Source: Streptomyces sp. NBC_00440
GTDB lineage: Bacteria > Actinomycetota > Actinomycetes > Streptomycetales > Streptomycetaceae
Direction of reading: 5' to 3'
Length of the DNA stretch: 64,000 nucleotides
NCBI RefSeq assembly: GCF_036014215.1
Contig: NZ_CP107921.1
Coordinates: forward strand, 7,065,501 to 7,129,500
Shown one piece after another: positions 51,758 to 60,251 of the stretch. The stretch's first letter is position 1. Each line of letters opens with the position of its first letter. Under the pieces are notes generated by a model. That model was not told the DNA's origin and made no database searches. It saw only the letters and a program-made list of their open reading frames with translations. The translations under genes were made by a program, and so were the position numbers.

Positions 51758-53803
51758 GTGCGCCTATATTTCGCGCCTGAGGAGACCGACGAGTTCGAGG
51801 CGGCGTGCGGGCTCCTGATCCATCGGGCCGGGCAGTGGGCGGACGAGCGCGGTGAGTCGCTGGACGGCTTCGGCGCCGAGTCCGCGCTCGACTACCGTCA
51901 CCGGGGCACCCGAGACGGGCGCCTCGGCCTGTGGGAGCCCCGGCATGTCGAGGAATTCCTGCTGGAGTGGCTGCCCCGGACGGTATCCCTGCTGCCGGAG
52001 GACGAGCCCGGAAACATGCCGGGCGCCCTCGCCCTCCTGCTGCGCTACCTCGACACCGTGGGGCTCGCCGACCCACGCGGCGCGACTCTCGCCGAAAACC
52101 TCGCGGCCATCGAGGCGGCCGCACCCCGGTACCGGCCCGCGATGGAGGACCGGACCCGCTGGGGCATGGCCAGGTTCTGGCTCACCACCGCCGCCGAGCA
52201 GGGCATCGACGTACATGACCAGCAGGCTCTCAGCGACTTCGTCGAGCGGGCCCGGCGCGGCGAAGTCAGGTACGACGAGAAGGTGCTGGACCACATCGTG
52301 GCCCGGCACCACACGCACGGACCGGCCACCGCCCGACGCGCCGAGCCGCAGCTCCCCATCGCCCTGCCGGCCGAGGACGAACTGCGCGCGCTCGCCGCAC
52401 AGTCCCCGCTCCTGACCTGGCTGCGCGGCATCACCGACTGGGCGGGCAGCGAAGGCAGGCCGGTCACCACGACCGGCAATCCGCGCATCGCGGACGCCCG
52501 GGCACTCGTCGCCGAACTGGCCACCGGGGACGACTGCGCCGGCGTCCGCTCCTCGGCCCGACTGCCGAAACTCGGCCTCGCTGTGGAATGGGCGAAGAAG
52601 GCCAGGACGGTGCGGATCGCCAAGGGCCGGATGTACGCCGTCGCCGCGGCCCGGCCTCTCCTCGACGACCCTCTGGCCCTCTGGCGCCGCACCTTCGACG
52701 CCTTCACCGATCTCCGGGAACCGCTGATCGTTCCGCGCGCCGGACGGCACCTCCCCTCGCCCCTCGCCACCGCCTTCGAGCAAGTGGTGCCCGACGTCCT
52801 CAACACCCTGTACAGCCTCCCGTATCCGATGCCCTGGCCCCGGCTGCGGGACACCGTGCGCGGTGGATACGGCGACGGGTACGACATGTCGCCCGGAACC
52901 ACGGACCACGCTCTGCGCCGGATGCTCGACGCCCTGGAGGACCTGGGTGCGATCGAGCGCTATGCGGGGATGGCCGACCCGGTCTTCCTCGATGCGCCGC
53001 CCACCGAGGCTCTGGAGCCACCCGCCGGGCTGCCGCCCGAACTGGCCGAACTCTTCGGCTCGCTCGGCGGCCACCCCGGCGCCGATGCCTCCGCCGAGGC
53101 GTACCGGTCCGAACTCACCGACGGAATGGTCGAGTTGATCCGGCTGACCGCCCTCGGCCACGACTCCGTACGCCGTCGGCTGCTCGCCGAGGGACGCGAC
53201 GCCCCGCTCATCGGCGAACTCATCCACGCCCCGGCCGCCGGTCTCCTCGGCGTCCTCACCGACCACTACGACCCGGACTCCGCCCGCACCGAACTCGCCG
53301 GCTGGACAGCAGCCCGCCCGGACCCGGCCGCCGCCCTGGACCAGCTCACCGACGCCCTGCGCGTGTGCCCCTTCCGTACCCGCGCCGAGGCCATGCTGGA
53401 GGTACTCACCGACGCCCACCCCGACGGCGAGACCGTGGCCCGCTCGCTGCGGGGCGACCCGCTGCTCGCTCCCACCGCGATCAGCGTTCTGGTGCGCCGC
53501 GAGATCCTGGACGCAGAGGACCTCACCGAACCTGAAAGCCTCCTCATGATCGCCGAGAGCCTCCTCCAGCTCCTGGAGACGGCAGGGCAGGACGGTGTCC
53601 TGGAGATGCTCGCAGGTCAGGATGGAGACACCCAGAAGATCCTGAAGCCGGCCCTCGCCTCCGGCCACCCTGACCGGGCGGGGATGGAAGACCTGCGGGA
53701 GCTAGCGGCCCGGGCCACCCGACGGCCCGCCGCCCGGGTCGGCCGCGTCCACCGGAGGAGCCGCCACGAGGGGACGGGCGGGGGCCACGAACGCCGAAGG
53801 TGA
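51758..53803 (+). CDS. Large actinomycete protein of unknown function
   Basis: 681 aa from GTG 51758, chosen because AGGAG lies 7 nt upstream (GTG 51755 and ATG-less extensions to 51698 are possible). It is soluble, without signal peptide or membrane helix. The sequence is mostly helical and Ala/Leu/Glu-rich. Distinct blocks are RHVEEFLLEWLPRTVSLLPE, LALLLRYLDTVGLADPRG and LRRMLDALEDLGAIERYAGM. The middle part resembles a winged-helix arrangement and the C-terminal third looks like helical repeats. The tail is basic (RRSRHEGTGGGHERRR). I do not recognise a family. It stands alone, followed by a strong terminator. Confidence 0.7.
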   Translation: MRLYFAPEETDEFEAACGLLIHRAGQWADERGESLDGFGAESALDYRHRGTRDGRLGLWEPRHVEEFLLEWLPRTVSLLPEDEPGNMPGALALLLRYLDTVGLADPRGATLAENLAAIEAAAPRYRPAMEDRTRWGMARFWLTTAAEQGIDVHDQQALSDFVERARRGEVRYDEKVLDHIVARHHTHGPATARRAEPQLPIALPAEDELRALAAQSPLLTWLRGITDWAGSEGRPVTTTGNPRIADARALVAELATGDDCAGVRSSARLPKLGLAVEWAKKARTVRIAKGRMYAVAAARPLLDDPLALWRRTFDAFTDLREPLIVPRAGRHLPSPLATAFEQVVPDVLNTLYSLPYPMPWPRLRDTVRGGYGDGYDMSPGTTDHALRRMLDALEDLGAIERYAGMADPVFLDAPPTEALEPPAGLPPELAELFGSLGGHPGADASAEAYRSELTDGMVELIRLTALGHDSVRRRLLAEGRDAPLIGELIHAPAAGLLGVLTDHYDPDSARTELAGWTAARPDPAAALDQLTDALRVCPFRTRAEAMLEVLTDAHPDGETVARSLRGDPLLAPTAISVLVRREILDAEDLTEPESLLMIAESLLQLLETAGQDGVLEMLAGQDGDTQKILKPALASGHPDRAGMEDLRELAARATRRPAARVGRVHRRSRHEGTGGGHERRR

Positions 53804-53818
53804 GCGAGCTCCGGCCCC

Positions 53819-53856
53819 GGGCCTGTCCGGCGGTTTCCGATCCGCCGGACAGGCCC
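53819..53856. terminator. Terminator after the large unknown protein
   Basis: GGGCCTGTCCGGCGG (53819-53833) pairs perfectly with CCGCCGGACAGGCCC (53842-53856) around an 8-nt loop. Confidence 0.9.
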
Positions 53857-54032
53857 TAACATCGACCGGGTGACTACCGGGTCGGCCTTGAGCCATGCAC
53901 GAGAGAGGCGCCCGGCCTTGGCGTGAGCGCATGGCGGGCACGAGCCCCGCCTGCCTCTCCGTGTTTTCCCTCCCGGCGCCCGAGCGTGGCGCCGGATACC
54001 AGCGGAGCCCAAGACCCGGAGAGGCACCAGAA

Positions 54033-54461
54033 TTGCCGTACGAACAGCAGCGCCGGCCCGGAACCGAGCCGACCGTCACCACTGTCCAGCTGAACCACAC
54101 CGCCGTCTACGCCAGTGACCGGCACCTGTCGGCCGAGTTCCTCGCCGCGATCCTGGGGCTGAAGGTCGGCGCCCCGTTCGGGCCGTTCCTCCCCGTCGAT
54201 ACCGGCAACGGTGTGACGCTCGACTTCTACGAGAAGCGGGACGAGCCGATCCAGTCGCAGCACTATGCGTTCCTCGTGCCCGATGCGCAGTTCGACTCCA
54301 TGATCGCCCGGCTGGAGGCGGTGGGAGTCACCTACTACGCCGACCCCGGCCACACCGAGCCCGGCCGGATCAACCGCCTCTTCGGCGGCTGCGGTGCGTA
54401 CTTCGACGATCCGGACGGTCACAACATGGAGATCATGACGCGGCCCTACGCCCGGCCGTAG
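54033..54461 (+). CDS. VOC superfamily (glyoxalase/dioxygenase-like) protein
   Basis: 142 aa. Two beta-alpha-beta-beta-beta modules: QLNHTAVYASDRHLSAEFLA in the first and FDDPDGHNMEIMTRPY in the second. Candidate metal ligands are the His in LNHTAVY, the His in SQHYAFLV and the Glu in NMEIM. TTG 54033 is preferred, with GGAGAGG 8 nt upstream. In-frame codons further upstream back to 53895 have no family similarity. The substrate is unknown; the family includes glyoxalases, extradiol dioxygenases and antibiotic-resistance proteins. Confidence 0.85.
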   Translation: MPYEQQRRPGTEPTVTTVQLNHTAVYASDRHLSAEFLAAILGLKVGAPFGPFLPVDTGNGVTLDFYEKRDEPIQSQHYAFLVPDAQFDSMIARLEAVGVTYYADPGHTEPGRINRLFGGCGAYFDDPDGHNMEIMTRPYARP

Positions 54462-54520
54462 GACGTACGCGGATACTAGCCCCAGCGGTCCGTGAGGACG
54501 GCACCAGGAGCAGGCCGCGT

Positions 54521-54563
54521 CCTCCCTCCAACTCGCAGGAAATTGCGGTGAGTCGGAGGGAGG
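54521..54563. terminator. Hairpin between convergent VOC and phospholipase genes
   Basis: CCTCCCTCC (54521-54529) pairs with GGAGGGAGG (54555-54563), and ACTC/GAGT extends the stem after one mismatch. It lies between the two convergent stops. Confidence 0.65.
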
Positions 54564-54637
54564 ATCTCGCCGCGGGTTTCGGTGACCTCCCGCGCACGCT
54601 CGTGCCCTGGGCATGAGTCAAACCAAAGGACCTATAC

Positions 54638-56065
54638 CTATGTGCGCGGCCGGTGCCCCCGCTCCTGGCGCGGGAACCGCTGGTCGGCCCCCGGCAGTGT
54701 CGGCTTCGGGAGCGTGGCCACCTCCTTCTTCGCCTGCTCCAGCTGCTCGGCCGTGTCCTCCGGCAGGTGCGGCGGGCGGTGGTGGGTGCCGGAGAAGCGG
54801 AAGGCCGACGTCAGGTCACCGAAGGTGCGGCGGCGCCACTGGGTGATGTTGGGCTCCCGTACGCCCGTGAACCGCTCCAGGAACTGGAGCGCCGACGTGT
54901 GGTCGAACCGCTCGCCCGCGACCCAGCCGCCCACCGTCCACGGCGACACGATGATCGCCGGGACCCGGAAACCGCCGCCGATCGGCAGGCCCTGGACGAA
55001 CTCGTCCGTCGTGCCGGGCTTCGGGGTGGGAGGTGCCACATGGTCGAACAGGCCATCGTTTTCGTCGTAGTTGAGGATGAACGCTGTCTTCGCCCACACC
55101 TTCGGGTTGGACGCGATGGCCTCGATCTTCTGCGCCACGAAGTCCGCGCCCGCCGCCGGGAGGTAGTCCGGGTGCTCGGACTGGTAGCTCGTCGGCATGA
55201 TCCAGGAGACGGCCGGCAGCCGGTCGTTGCGGGCGTCGTCCTCGAACGTGCCCTCCGGCTGCGGGCGCATCCCGCGCTCGTACAGCTCGTCACCGGGCTT
55301 GGCGTCCTTGAAGGTCTGGAAGTTCTCCAGCATGTTGCAGCCGTAGGAGTCTTCCTGCTGGTAGACCTTCCAGCTGACACCCGCCGCCTGCAGCCGCTCG
55401 GCGTAGGTCGTCCAGCGGTACGGCGTGGGGGCCGTGTTGTTCAGGATCGGGCCGCCCTGGGTGCCGTTCGGGTCGAGCGTGCCCGTCATCCAGTACAGCC
55501 GGTTCGGCCAGGTGGGGCCGAACACCGAGCAGAAGTAGTTGTCGCAGATGGTGAAGGTCTCCGCCAGCGCGAACTGGAAGGGAATGTCCTCCCGGGTGTA
55601 ATAGCCCATGACGTACGGGCCGTTGAGGCCGTCGGCCTTGCGGTGCGCGGGGAGCCACTGGTCCATCCGGCCGCCGTTCCACGCCTCGTGCTGCACGGAC
55701 CAGGCGTGGCTGGTGGACGGGATGGCCTGGGCGCTCGACGTGTGCGTGTCCAGATGGAACGGGAGCAGATAGCCCTTCGGGTTCACCGAGTCGGGCTGGT
55801 AGAAGACCGGTTTGCCATTGGCCAGCTTCTGCGCGTGCGGGTCGCTGAAGCCGCGCACGCCGGACAGCGTGCCGAAGTAGTGGTCGAACGAGCGGTTCTC
55901 CTGCATCAGCATGACGACGTGTTCGATGTCGCGCAGGGAGCCGTGGCGCGGCGGTCCGGCCGCGACCGCCTTCTGCACGCTGGGCGGCAGCAGCGAGAGC
56001 GCCGCCGCACCGCTGACGGCGCCTGCCGCTGAGCCAAGGAGTCTGCGTCGCGTCAACTCGGCCAT
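54638..56065 (-). CDS. Tat-exported phospholipase C / phosphoesterase family protein
   Basis: 475 aa. A twin-arginine signal (LTRRRLLGSAAGAVSGAAAL) precedes the bacterial phosphoesterase domain: DIEHVVMLMQENRSFDHYFG, then the downstream NYDENDGLFDHVAPP. These match non-hemolytic phospholipase C and acid phosphatase AcpA relatives. The enzyme ends soon after the catalytic domain and lacks the C-terminal repeats of the Pseudomonas/Mycobacterium phosphocholine-specific enzymes, so substrate specificity is uncertain. ATG 56065 has AAGGGGA upstream. It is monocistronic. Expected role: extracellular phosphate release from phospholipids or phosphoesters. Confidence 0.88.
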   Translation of the reverse strand: MAELTRRRLLGSAAGAVSGAAALSLLPPSVQKAVAAGPPRHGSLRDIEHVVMLMQENRSFDHYFGTLSGVRGFSDPHAQKLANGKPVFYQPDSVNPKGYLLPFHLDTHTSSAQAIPSTSHAWSVQHEAWNGGRMDQWLPAHRKADGLNGPYVMGYYTREDIPFQFALAETFTICDNYFCSVFGPTWPNRLYWMTGTLDPNGTQGGPILNNTAPTPYRWTTYAERLQAAGVSWKVYQQEDSYGCNMLENFQTFKDAKPGDELYERGMRPQPEGTFEDDARNDRLPAVSWIMPTSYQSEHPDYLPAAGADFVAQKIEAIASNPKVWAKTAFILNYDENDGLFDHVAPPTPKPGTTDEFVQGLPIGGGFRVPAIIVSPWTVGGWVAGERFDHTSALQFLERFTGVREPNITQWRRRTFGDLTSAFRFSGTHHRPPHLPEDTAEQLEQAKKEVATLPKPTLPGADQRFPRQERGHRPRT

Positions 56066-56389
56066 GAACATCCCCTTCTCAAGCTCGGACGGGCCCTTTT
56101 CCAGGCCCCTCCTGAACTCTTGCGGGCGGCCGGTGAGGTGGGGAGGAGTGAAACGATGAACAGGTGGCCAATGAGCGGCAAGGGGTTGGCCAAGCCAGAA
56201 CCTGGTGTTCGGGCACGGGCGGAAACTTCGGGCACGGGCGGAAAAGGTGTCCGCGCACGGACGATCCCGCCCGGACAGGTCCGGGCGGGATCCGTGGTGG
56301 CCGCCGTGCGGAGGCGGAACAGTCAGTGCGTCACCGCAGGAGGGCCCGACGCGGCGGCCCGCCGGCCGGTACGGCGCACTCCCGGTCGG
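56066..56389. other. Intergenic region upstream of the phospholipase gene
   Basis: About 320 bp without a gene. It contains the CbtA terminator (56263-56292) and a 19-bp direct repeat TTCGGGCACGGGCGGAAAC at 56208-56226 and 56227-56245 (last base differs). The repeat is upstream of the phospholipase gene and could bind a response regulator such as a phosphate-type regulator, but it does not match a known box. Confidence 0.5.
56263..56292. terminator. Terminator after cbtA
   Basis: GATCCCGCCCGGAC (56263-56276) and GTCCGGGCGGGATC (56279-56292) are perfect 14-bp reverse complements separated by 2 nt, 98 bp beyond the cbtA stop. Confidence 0.8.
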
Positions 56390-57157
56390 TCAGCCGACGG
56401 GAGCGGTCGTCGGCGCCGCCGCGCCGTTCGCGTCGCGTGCCGGAGCCGCCCGCGGCAGAAGATGACGCTCGGCCAGGTGACCGAAGAGCAGTCCGAACGC
56501 GGTCCACAGGGTGAGCTGGATCGCGAGCGCCGAGAGCCGGAACTGCCAGAGCAGGGTGGCCGGGAAGTCCTTCGGCACCTCGTTGATGGCGGGCAAGAAC
56601 TCGTAGGCCAGCCCGACCAGGACGAGGAAGGCCGCCCCCGCCGCCACGGTCGCGTTCCAGTTGCCGAGGCGTGGCGCGAGCCGTTTACCGAGGATCACCG
56701 CGGCGACGGAGAGCAGCACACTGAGCACCATCATCAGGAAGTACAGGGTAGTGCGCTTGCCGATGGTGTCGGGGTCGCCCACCGACGGCGGATTTGCCGG
56801 GTACTTGAGGAACGGCACGACGTACACGGCGAGCAGCGCGCCGGCCGACACCAGCATGGCGGTCGCCCGCGGACCGAACCTGCCGGTACGGCCGAGAGCG
56901 AAGCAGAACGCGAGCGCGGCGATGCCACCGATCGCGACGCCGAAGACGAGCACACCGGTGGCCAGGCCGGCCGTCGACTGGAGGGAGCGGCTGACCACCT
57001 CCATCTCGTGCTCGTGGCTGTGCGCGTCCTCGAACGCGATGGCCGAGTCCACCCGCGGCTCACCGAGCAGATAGGCGACGACCAGAGCCAGCACACCGGC
57101 GGCGAGGCCGGCCAGCATTCCGCGGACGAGCAGGGCGCGTATGGATATGGAGTTCAT
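56390..57157 (-). CDS. cbtA: Cobalt transporter subunit CbtA
   Basis: 255 aa, about six membrane helices. The His/Glu-rich periplasmic stretch AFEDAHSHEHEMEVVSRSLQ after the first helix is the family's metal-binding hallmark, and the remaining helices (YFLMMVLSVLLSVAAVILGK; LAYEFLPAINEVP) fit CbtA. It is thought to take up cobalt for cobalamin synthesis. ATG 57157 lies 27 bp after cbtB, so the two form an operon under the riboswitch at 57454-57544. The C-terminal tail is Ala/Pro-rich. Confidence 0.92.
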   Translation of the reverse strand: MNSISIRALLVRGMLAGLAAGVLALVVAYLLGEPRVDSAIAFEDAHSHEHEMEVVSRSLQSTAGLATGVLVFGVAIGGIAALAFCFALGRTGRFGPRATAMLVSAGALLAVYVVPFLKYPANPPSVGDPDTIGKRTTLYFLMMVLSVLLSVAAVILGKRLAPRLGNWNATVAAGAAFLVLVGLAYEFLPAINEVPKDFPATLLWQFRLSALAIQLTLWTAFGLLFGHLAERHLLPRAAPARDANGAAAPTTAPVG

Positions 57158-57184
57158 GAGAGAGGTCCCCTGGACGTCAGAAGG

Positions 57185-57409
57185 TCAGTGGCAGGGGAAG
57201 CCGAGAAGATGACGTCCGTCGTGGACCCACTCGTGCACGTCGGTCCCCGAGAAGACCGAGGTGGCACCCTGCTCGGCGCCGACGAAGTACAGCAGGATGA
57301 GCATGAGGATCCCGAAGAAGACCGCCCAGGGGGCAATGGCCTTGAGGGAGATGGGAGCGATCGCCGGAGTGGCGGGGGCGCTCGGTGTGGGGGCAAGGGA
57401 GTTTGCCAT
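57185..57409 (-). CDS. cbtB: Cobalt transporter subunit CbtB
   Basis: 74 aa with one membrane helix (APWAVFFGILMLILLYFVGA). The C-terminus has the conserved metal-site pattern HEWVHDGRHLLGFPCH, the hallmark of CbtB. AGGAGG lies 7 nt before ATG 57409. It is the first gene of cbtBA and directly follows the cobalamin riboswitch, whose 3' part can reach the ribosome site. Confidence 0.93.
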   Translation of the reverse strand: MANSLAPTPSAPATPAIAPISLKAIAPWAVFFGILMLILLYFVGAEQGATSVFSGTDVHEWVHDGRHLLGFPCH

Positions 57410-57453
57410 GGCAGAACCTCCTGGGGAACACGCGTCCCGGTCGTGGTGCCTGA

Positions 57454-57544
57454 GACGAAGGTGCTGGGTCTGACTTCCCGCGGGGCGGGTTCACAGTGGC
57501 GCGACCGTGCCGGGTTTCCACCGGACTTCCATTACGCCTTCGTC
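57454..57544 (-). ncRNA. Cobalamin riboswitch controlling cbtBA
   Basis: On the - strand the conserved core is complete: GTCCGGTGGAAACCCGG (57526-57510), the B12 box GCGCCACTGTGA (57502-57491) and GAAGTCAGACC (57477-57467). The closing stem pairs GACGAAGG (57544-57537) with CCTTCGTC (57461-57454). It lies 45 bp before the cbtB start. Binding of adenosylcobalamin should shut down expression, probably at translation because no terminator follows. Confidence 0.93.
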
Positions 57545-57691
57545 ATGTTCACGTGGACCGTACCGCCTGCCGGGCAGGCTCCGCTACGGTGCGGGTCGGC
57601 CGGACGGCCCGTCACCCCCTGCGCTCCGGGCCCCCGGCCCACGTGATCTGCTTGCCCCGCCCGGCGAACGGACCGCTGGAGGAGGAGAGCG

Positions 57692-58261
57692 ATGACGGTA
57701 CGCGTGATGTTGATCTCAGCCGCTCACAGCGCCGCGCTGCGCGAGGCCCGCATCGACGACGAGGGGCCGCTGGACGAGGCGGGCGCCCGCCGGGCGGCGC
57801 GGGCCGCGAGCGCGGTACCGGGCGCCGGCCGGATGCTGACCGCCCCCGACGCCCGCTGCCGGGAGACCGCTGCCGCGCTGGGTCTGCGGGCCGAGCCCGA
57901 ACCCTCCGTCCGGGGCTGGGACTTGGGTCGCTGGAGGGGCAGCACCCTGGAGGATCTGACCGTGCGCGAACCGGATGCGGTGGCCGCCTGGCTGACCGAC
58001 CCCTCCGCGGCGCCGCACGGCGGTGAGTCGCTGGACGCACTCCGTGAGCGGGCCGGCGGCTGGCTGGAGGGGCTGGCGGGCGAGGGCGGCCGGGTGCTGG
58101 CGGTGGCCGGCCCCGCCGTGGTGCGGGCAGCCGTGCTGCACGCGCTGGCGCTCCCCGCCGAGGCGTTCTGGCGGCTGGACGCGGCGCCGCTGACGCTGAC
58201 CGAGCTGAGCGGCAGGGCCGGACGGTGGAACCTGCGCATCGGACGGCCGCTGGAGCAGTGA
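57692..58261 (+). CDS. Histidine phosphatase superfamily protein with a degenerate active site
   Basis: 189 aa. The fold is recognisable from the second half (GGESLDALRERAGGWLEGLA; VLAVAGPAVVRAAVLHALAL), but the phosphate-pocket RHGE motif at the N-terminus reads SAAHSAALREA, and the second catalytic His (usually GHG/SHG) is replaced by AGPA. It is therefore probably not a normal phosphatase. ATG 57692 has GGAGGAGGAGAG upstream. It starts back-to-back with the riboswitch-controlled cbtBA genes, which suggests a link with cobalt or cobalamin metabolism, as CobC belongs to this superfamily; that is inference. Confidence 0.8.
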   Translation: MTVRVMLISAAHSAALREARIDDEGPLDEAGARRAARAASAVPGAGRMLTAPDARCRETAAALGLRAEPEPSVRGWDLGRWRGSTLEDLTVREPDAVAAWLTDPSAAPHGGESLDALRERAGGWLEGLAGEGGRVLAVAGPAVVRAAVLHALALPAEAFWRLDAAPLTLTELSGRAGRWNLRIGRPLEQ

Positions 58262-58390
58262 CCCGGGATGCGCGCCGGTGGCGGGTGCGCTCCGATGGAT
58301 GGATGGAGGAGGGCGGGCGGCAGTGCGCCGAGCATCACACCGATGGACCGCCGCTGCGGGAATCTTCGCTGGTCGTGACAGGCTGAAGCC

Positions 58391-58441
58391 CTTGTACAAC
58401 ATCAACCTTTGTGCAGCATCAACCCTTGTACAACATCAACA
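58391..58441. repeat. 17-bp tandem repeat, three copies
   Basis: CTTGTACAACATCAACC (58391-58407), TTTGTGCAGCATCAACC (58408-58424) and CTTGTACAACATCAACA (58425-58441). Copies 1 and 3 contain the palindrome TTGTACAA. The array is AT-rich against its surroundings and ends 72 bp before the next gene, so a protein-binding array is possible. Confidence 0.85.
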
Positions 58442-58512
58442 AAGACGTCGCCGCCGGCACCGGAATCACATCACCGGAGCCGAGGTGACAGACGCGAAAA
58501 GGCAGGGCGGTC

Positions 58513-59136
58513 ATGGGAGAGCTGATTCTCGTACGGCACGGTGAGACCAGCTGGAGCCGCACCGGGAAACACACCAGCTGGACGGATCTGCCGCTGACGG
58601 CGTCCGGCGAGGAGCAGGCCCGCAAGGTCGCACCGCTGCTGGCCGAGCGGCGGATCGCGCTCACCCTGACCAGCACGCTGACCCGGGCCAGGCGGACCGC
58701 CGAGCTGGCCGGGCTCGTGCCCGCACACTCCGACGCCGACTTGCACGAGTGGGACTACGGGGCGTACGAGGGCATCACCAGTGCGGAGATCCACCAGGAC
58801 CGGCCCGACTGGGACCTGTGGACCGACGGAGTGGCCGAGGGGCCGCCCGAGCACCCCGGTGAGAGCCCGCAGCAGGTCGGCGAGCGCGCCGACCGTGTCC
58901 TGAAGCGGGTCGACGTGGCGCTGCGCGACGCCGACCTCGACGGCGAGGGCGGAGACGTCGTCCTGGTCGCGCACGCCCACTTCCTGCGGGTGCTGACCGC
59001 GCGCCGCCTCGGACTGCCGGCGTCCGCCGGAGCGCTGTTCCGGCTGGACACCGCATCGGTCAGCCGGATCGGCACCGAACACGGGCGGCCCGCCCTCGCC
59101 GTGTGGAACCAGGTCCCGGGGCCCGTCAGCGGGTGA
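58513..59136 (+). CDS. Histidine phosphatase family protein (phosphoglycerate-mutase-like)
   Basis: 207 aa with an intact active site: LILVRHGETSWS (phospho-His), TSTLTRARRTAEL, LHEWDYGAYEGIT (acid Glu) and the second His in VVLVAHAHFLRVL. It is a cofactor-independent-type broad phosphatase such as acid phosphatase, rather than glycolytic mutase. It follows the degenerate superfamily member by 251 bp, so the pair may reflect an old duplication. ATG 58513 follows a run GGGCGGTC rather than a strong ribosome site. The 3' end overlaps the convergent DUF2127 gene by 11 bp. Confidence 0.9.
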   Translation: MGELILVRHGETSWSRTGKHTSWTDLPLTASGEEQARKVAPLLAERRIALTLTSTLTRARRTAELAGLVPAHSDADLHEWDYGAYEGITSAEIHQDRPDWDLWTDGVAEGPPEHPGESPQQVGERADRVLKRVDVALRDADLDGEGGDVVLVAHAHFLRVLTARRLGLPASAGALFRLDTASVSRIGTEHGRPALAVWNQVPGPVSG

Positions 59137-59899
59137 CGGGCGTCACCCCGGCCGTCGTCTCCACTTCCAGCAGCGAGGCGCTCTGCCGCTCGGCCTCGAA
59201 GGCCGCGTGCCCGCCCCGCAGACCGAACAGGCGCTTGCCGAGCAGGATGTAGAGCACCGCGAGGATATTGATCGTCAGAGTGGCGATCTTCAGCCAGCTG
59301 ATCTTCTCGGTGAGTTCGTAGATCTCCAGCGGCAGGAACATCGCGGTGGCGACGACGGTCAGATACTCCGCCCAGCGCTTCGCGCGCCACAGCCCGACGC
59401 CCTCGACGATCTCGATCAGCGCGTACACGAGCAGCAGCGCCGCCACGAGCAGCAGCGTGGAGTGCTTGTAGCCGAAGGTCTTCTGGATGGTGCCGACCAC
59501 GGGCGAGTTGTCCAGGTCGTAGTTGAAGTGGCGGAACACCGGGCGCAGGACGTTCAGGTTCTGGTCGAAGAGCCGGCGCACCGCGTCCTGGCTGTTGCTG
59601 AACTTCCAGACGGCCACGGCCGCCAGCACGATGAACACGCCGCGCACCGCGCGCTCCACGGCGAGGAAGCGCAGGATGAACAGATCGCGCAACACCTTGC
59701 CGCGCGGCACCAGCGGGGCGTCCTGTGCCGGCCCCGCTCCGTGCGGGTCCCCCAGGGTGAAGTCCCCGCAGCGGAGGCAGCGCCAGGCTTCGCCGAATCC
59801 CGTCTCGGCGCGCAGCCGCGCCGCCAGTTCCGGTTCCTGCGGGGCGTATGTCACATGCCCGCGCCGTGCGCAGGTGCGCCGGTCCCAGTCGATCTTCAT
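59126..59899 (-). CDS. DUF2127-type membrane protein
   Basis: 257 aa. The N-terminal cytosolic part has possible metal ligands (RRTCARRGH and RCLRCGD). Four hydrophobic segments follow (FLAVERAVRGVFIVLAAVAV; STLLLVAALLLVYALIEIVE; YLTVVATAMFLPLEIYELTE; IATLTINILAVLYILLGKRL). The VEGVGLWRAKRWAEYL segment is characteristic of DUF2127 proteins. Function is unknown. ATG 59899 has GGGGAAG upstream. It is convergent with the phosphatase gene. Confidence 0.85.
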   Translation of the reverse strand: MKIDWDRRTCARRGHVTYAPQEPELAARLRAETGFGEAWRCLRCGDFTLGDPHGAGPAQDAPLVPRGKVLRDLFILRFLAVERAVRGVFIVLAAVAVWKFSNSQDAVRRLFDQNLNVLRPVFRHFNYDLDNSPVVGTIQKTFGYKHSTLLLVAALLLVYALIEIVEGVGLWRAKRWAEYLTVVATAMFLPLEIYELTEKISWLKIATLTINILAVLYILLGKRLFGLRGGHAAFEAERQSASLLEVETTAGVTPVTR

Positions 59900-60251
59900 G
59901 CAGTCTTCCCCGTGCTTGTCGGTTCCTGATGTCGCCGGTGAATCTTGATGTCGCCGGTGGCGGCAGGAATGCTGCCGGTGGCGGCCGGCCGGTCCAGCGC
60001 GGACCGTAGCAGGGCATCGTATGCGCCCGGATGACAGGGCACCGACAGACGCCGGAGACGAGGCCGGGGCGGTTCAGGGCAGCGGAGACCGGGGCGCAGG
60101 CGATCAAGACAGGGGCTGTCGACAAGATTACTGCCAACGCCCGCAGGGCATGCGAACTTCTGCTCACTCGTGAACCGGTCCCTCCGGACCGCCCCGCGGC
60201 CCCGGCCTGCCGGGATATTCTCGAAATCCGTTGTCAGGCAGGGGAGGAACG
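59900..60251. other. Intergenic region with short direct repeats
   Basis: About 350 bp between divergent genes. GATGTCGCCGGTG occurs at 59928-59940 and 59947-59959, followed by a diverged copy near 59970. A separate promoter region for the ATPase gene is expected near 60120-60240. No gene is supported. Confidence 0.45.
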
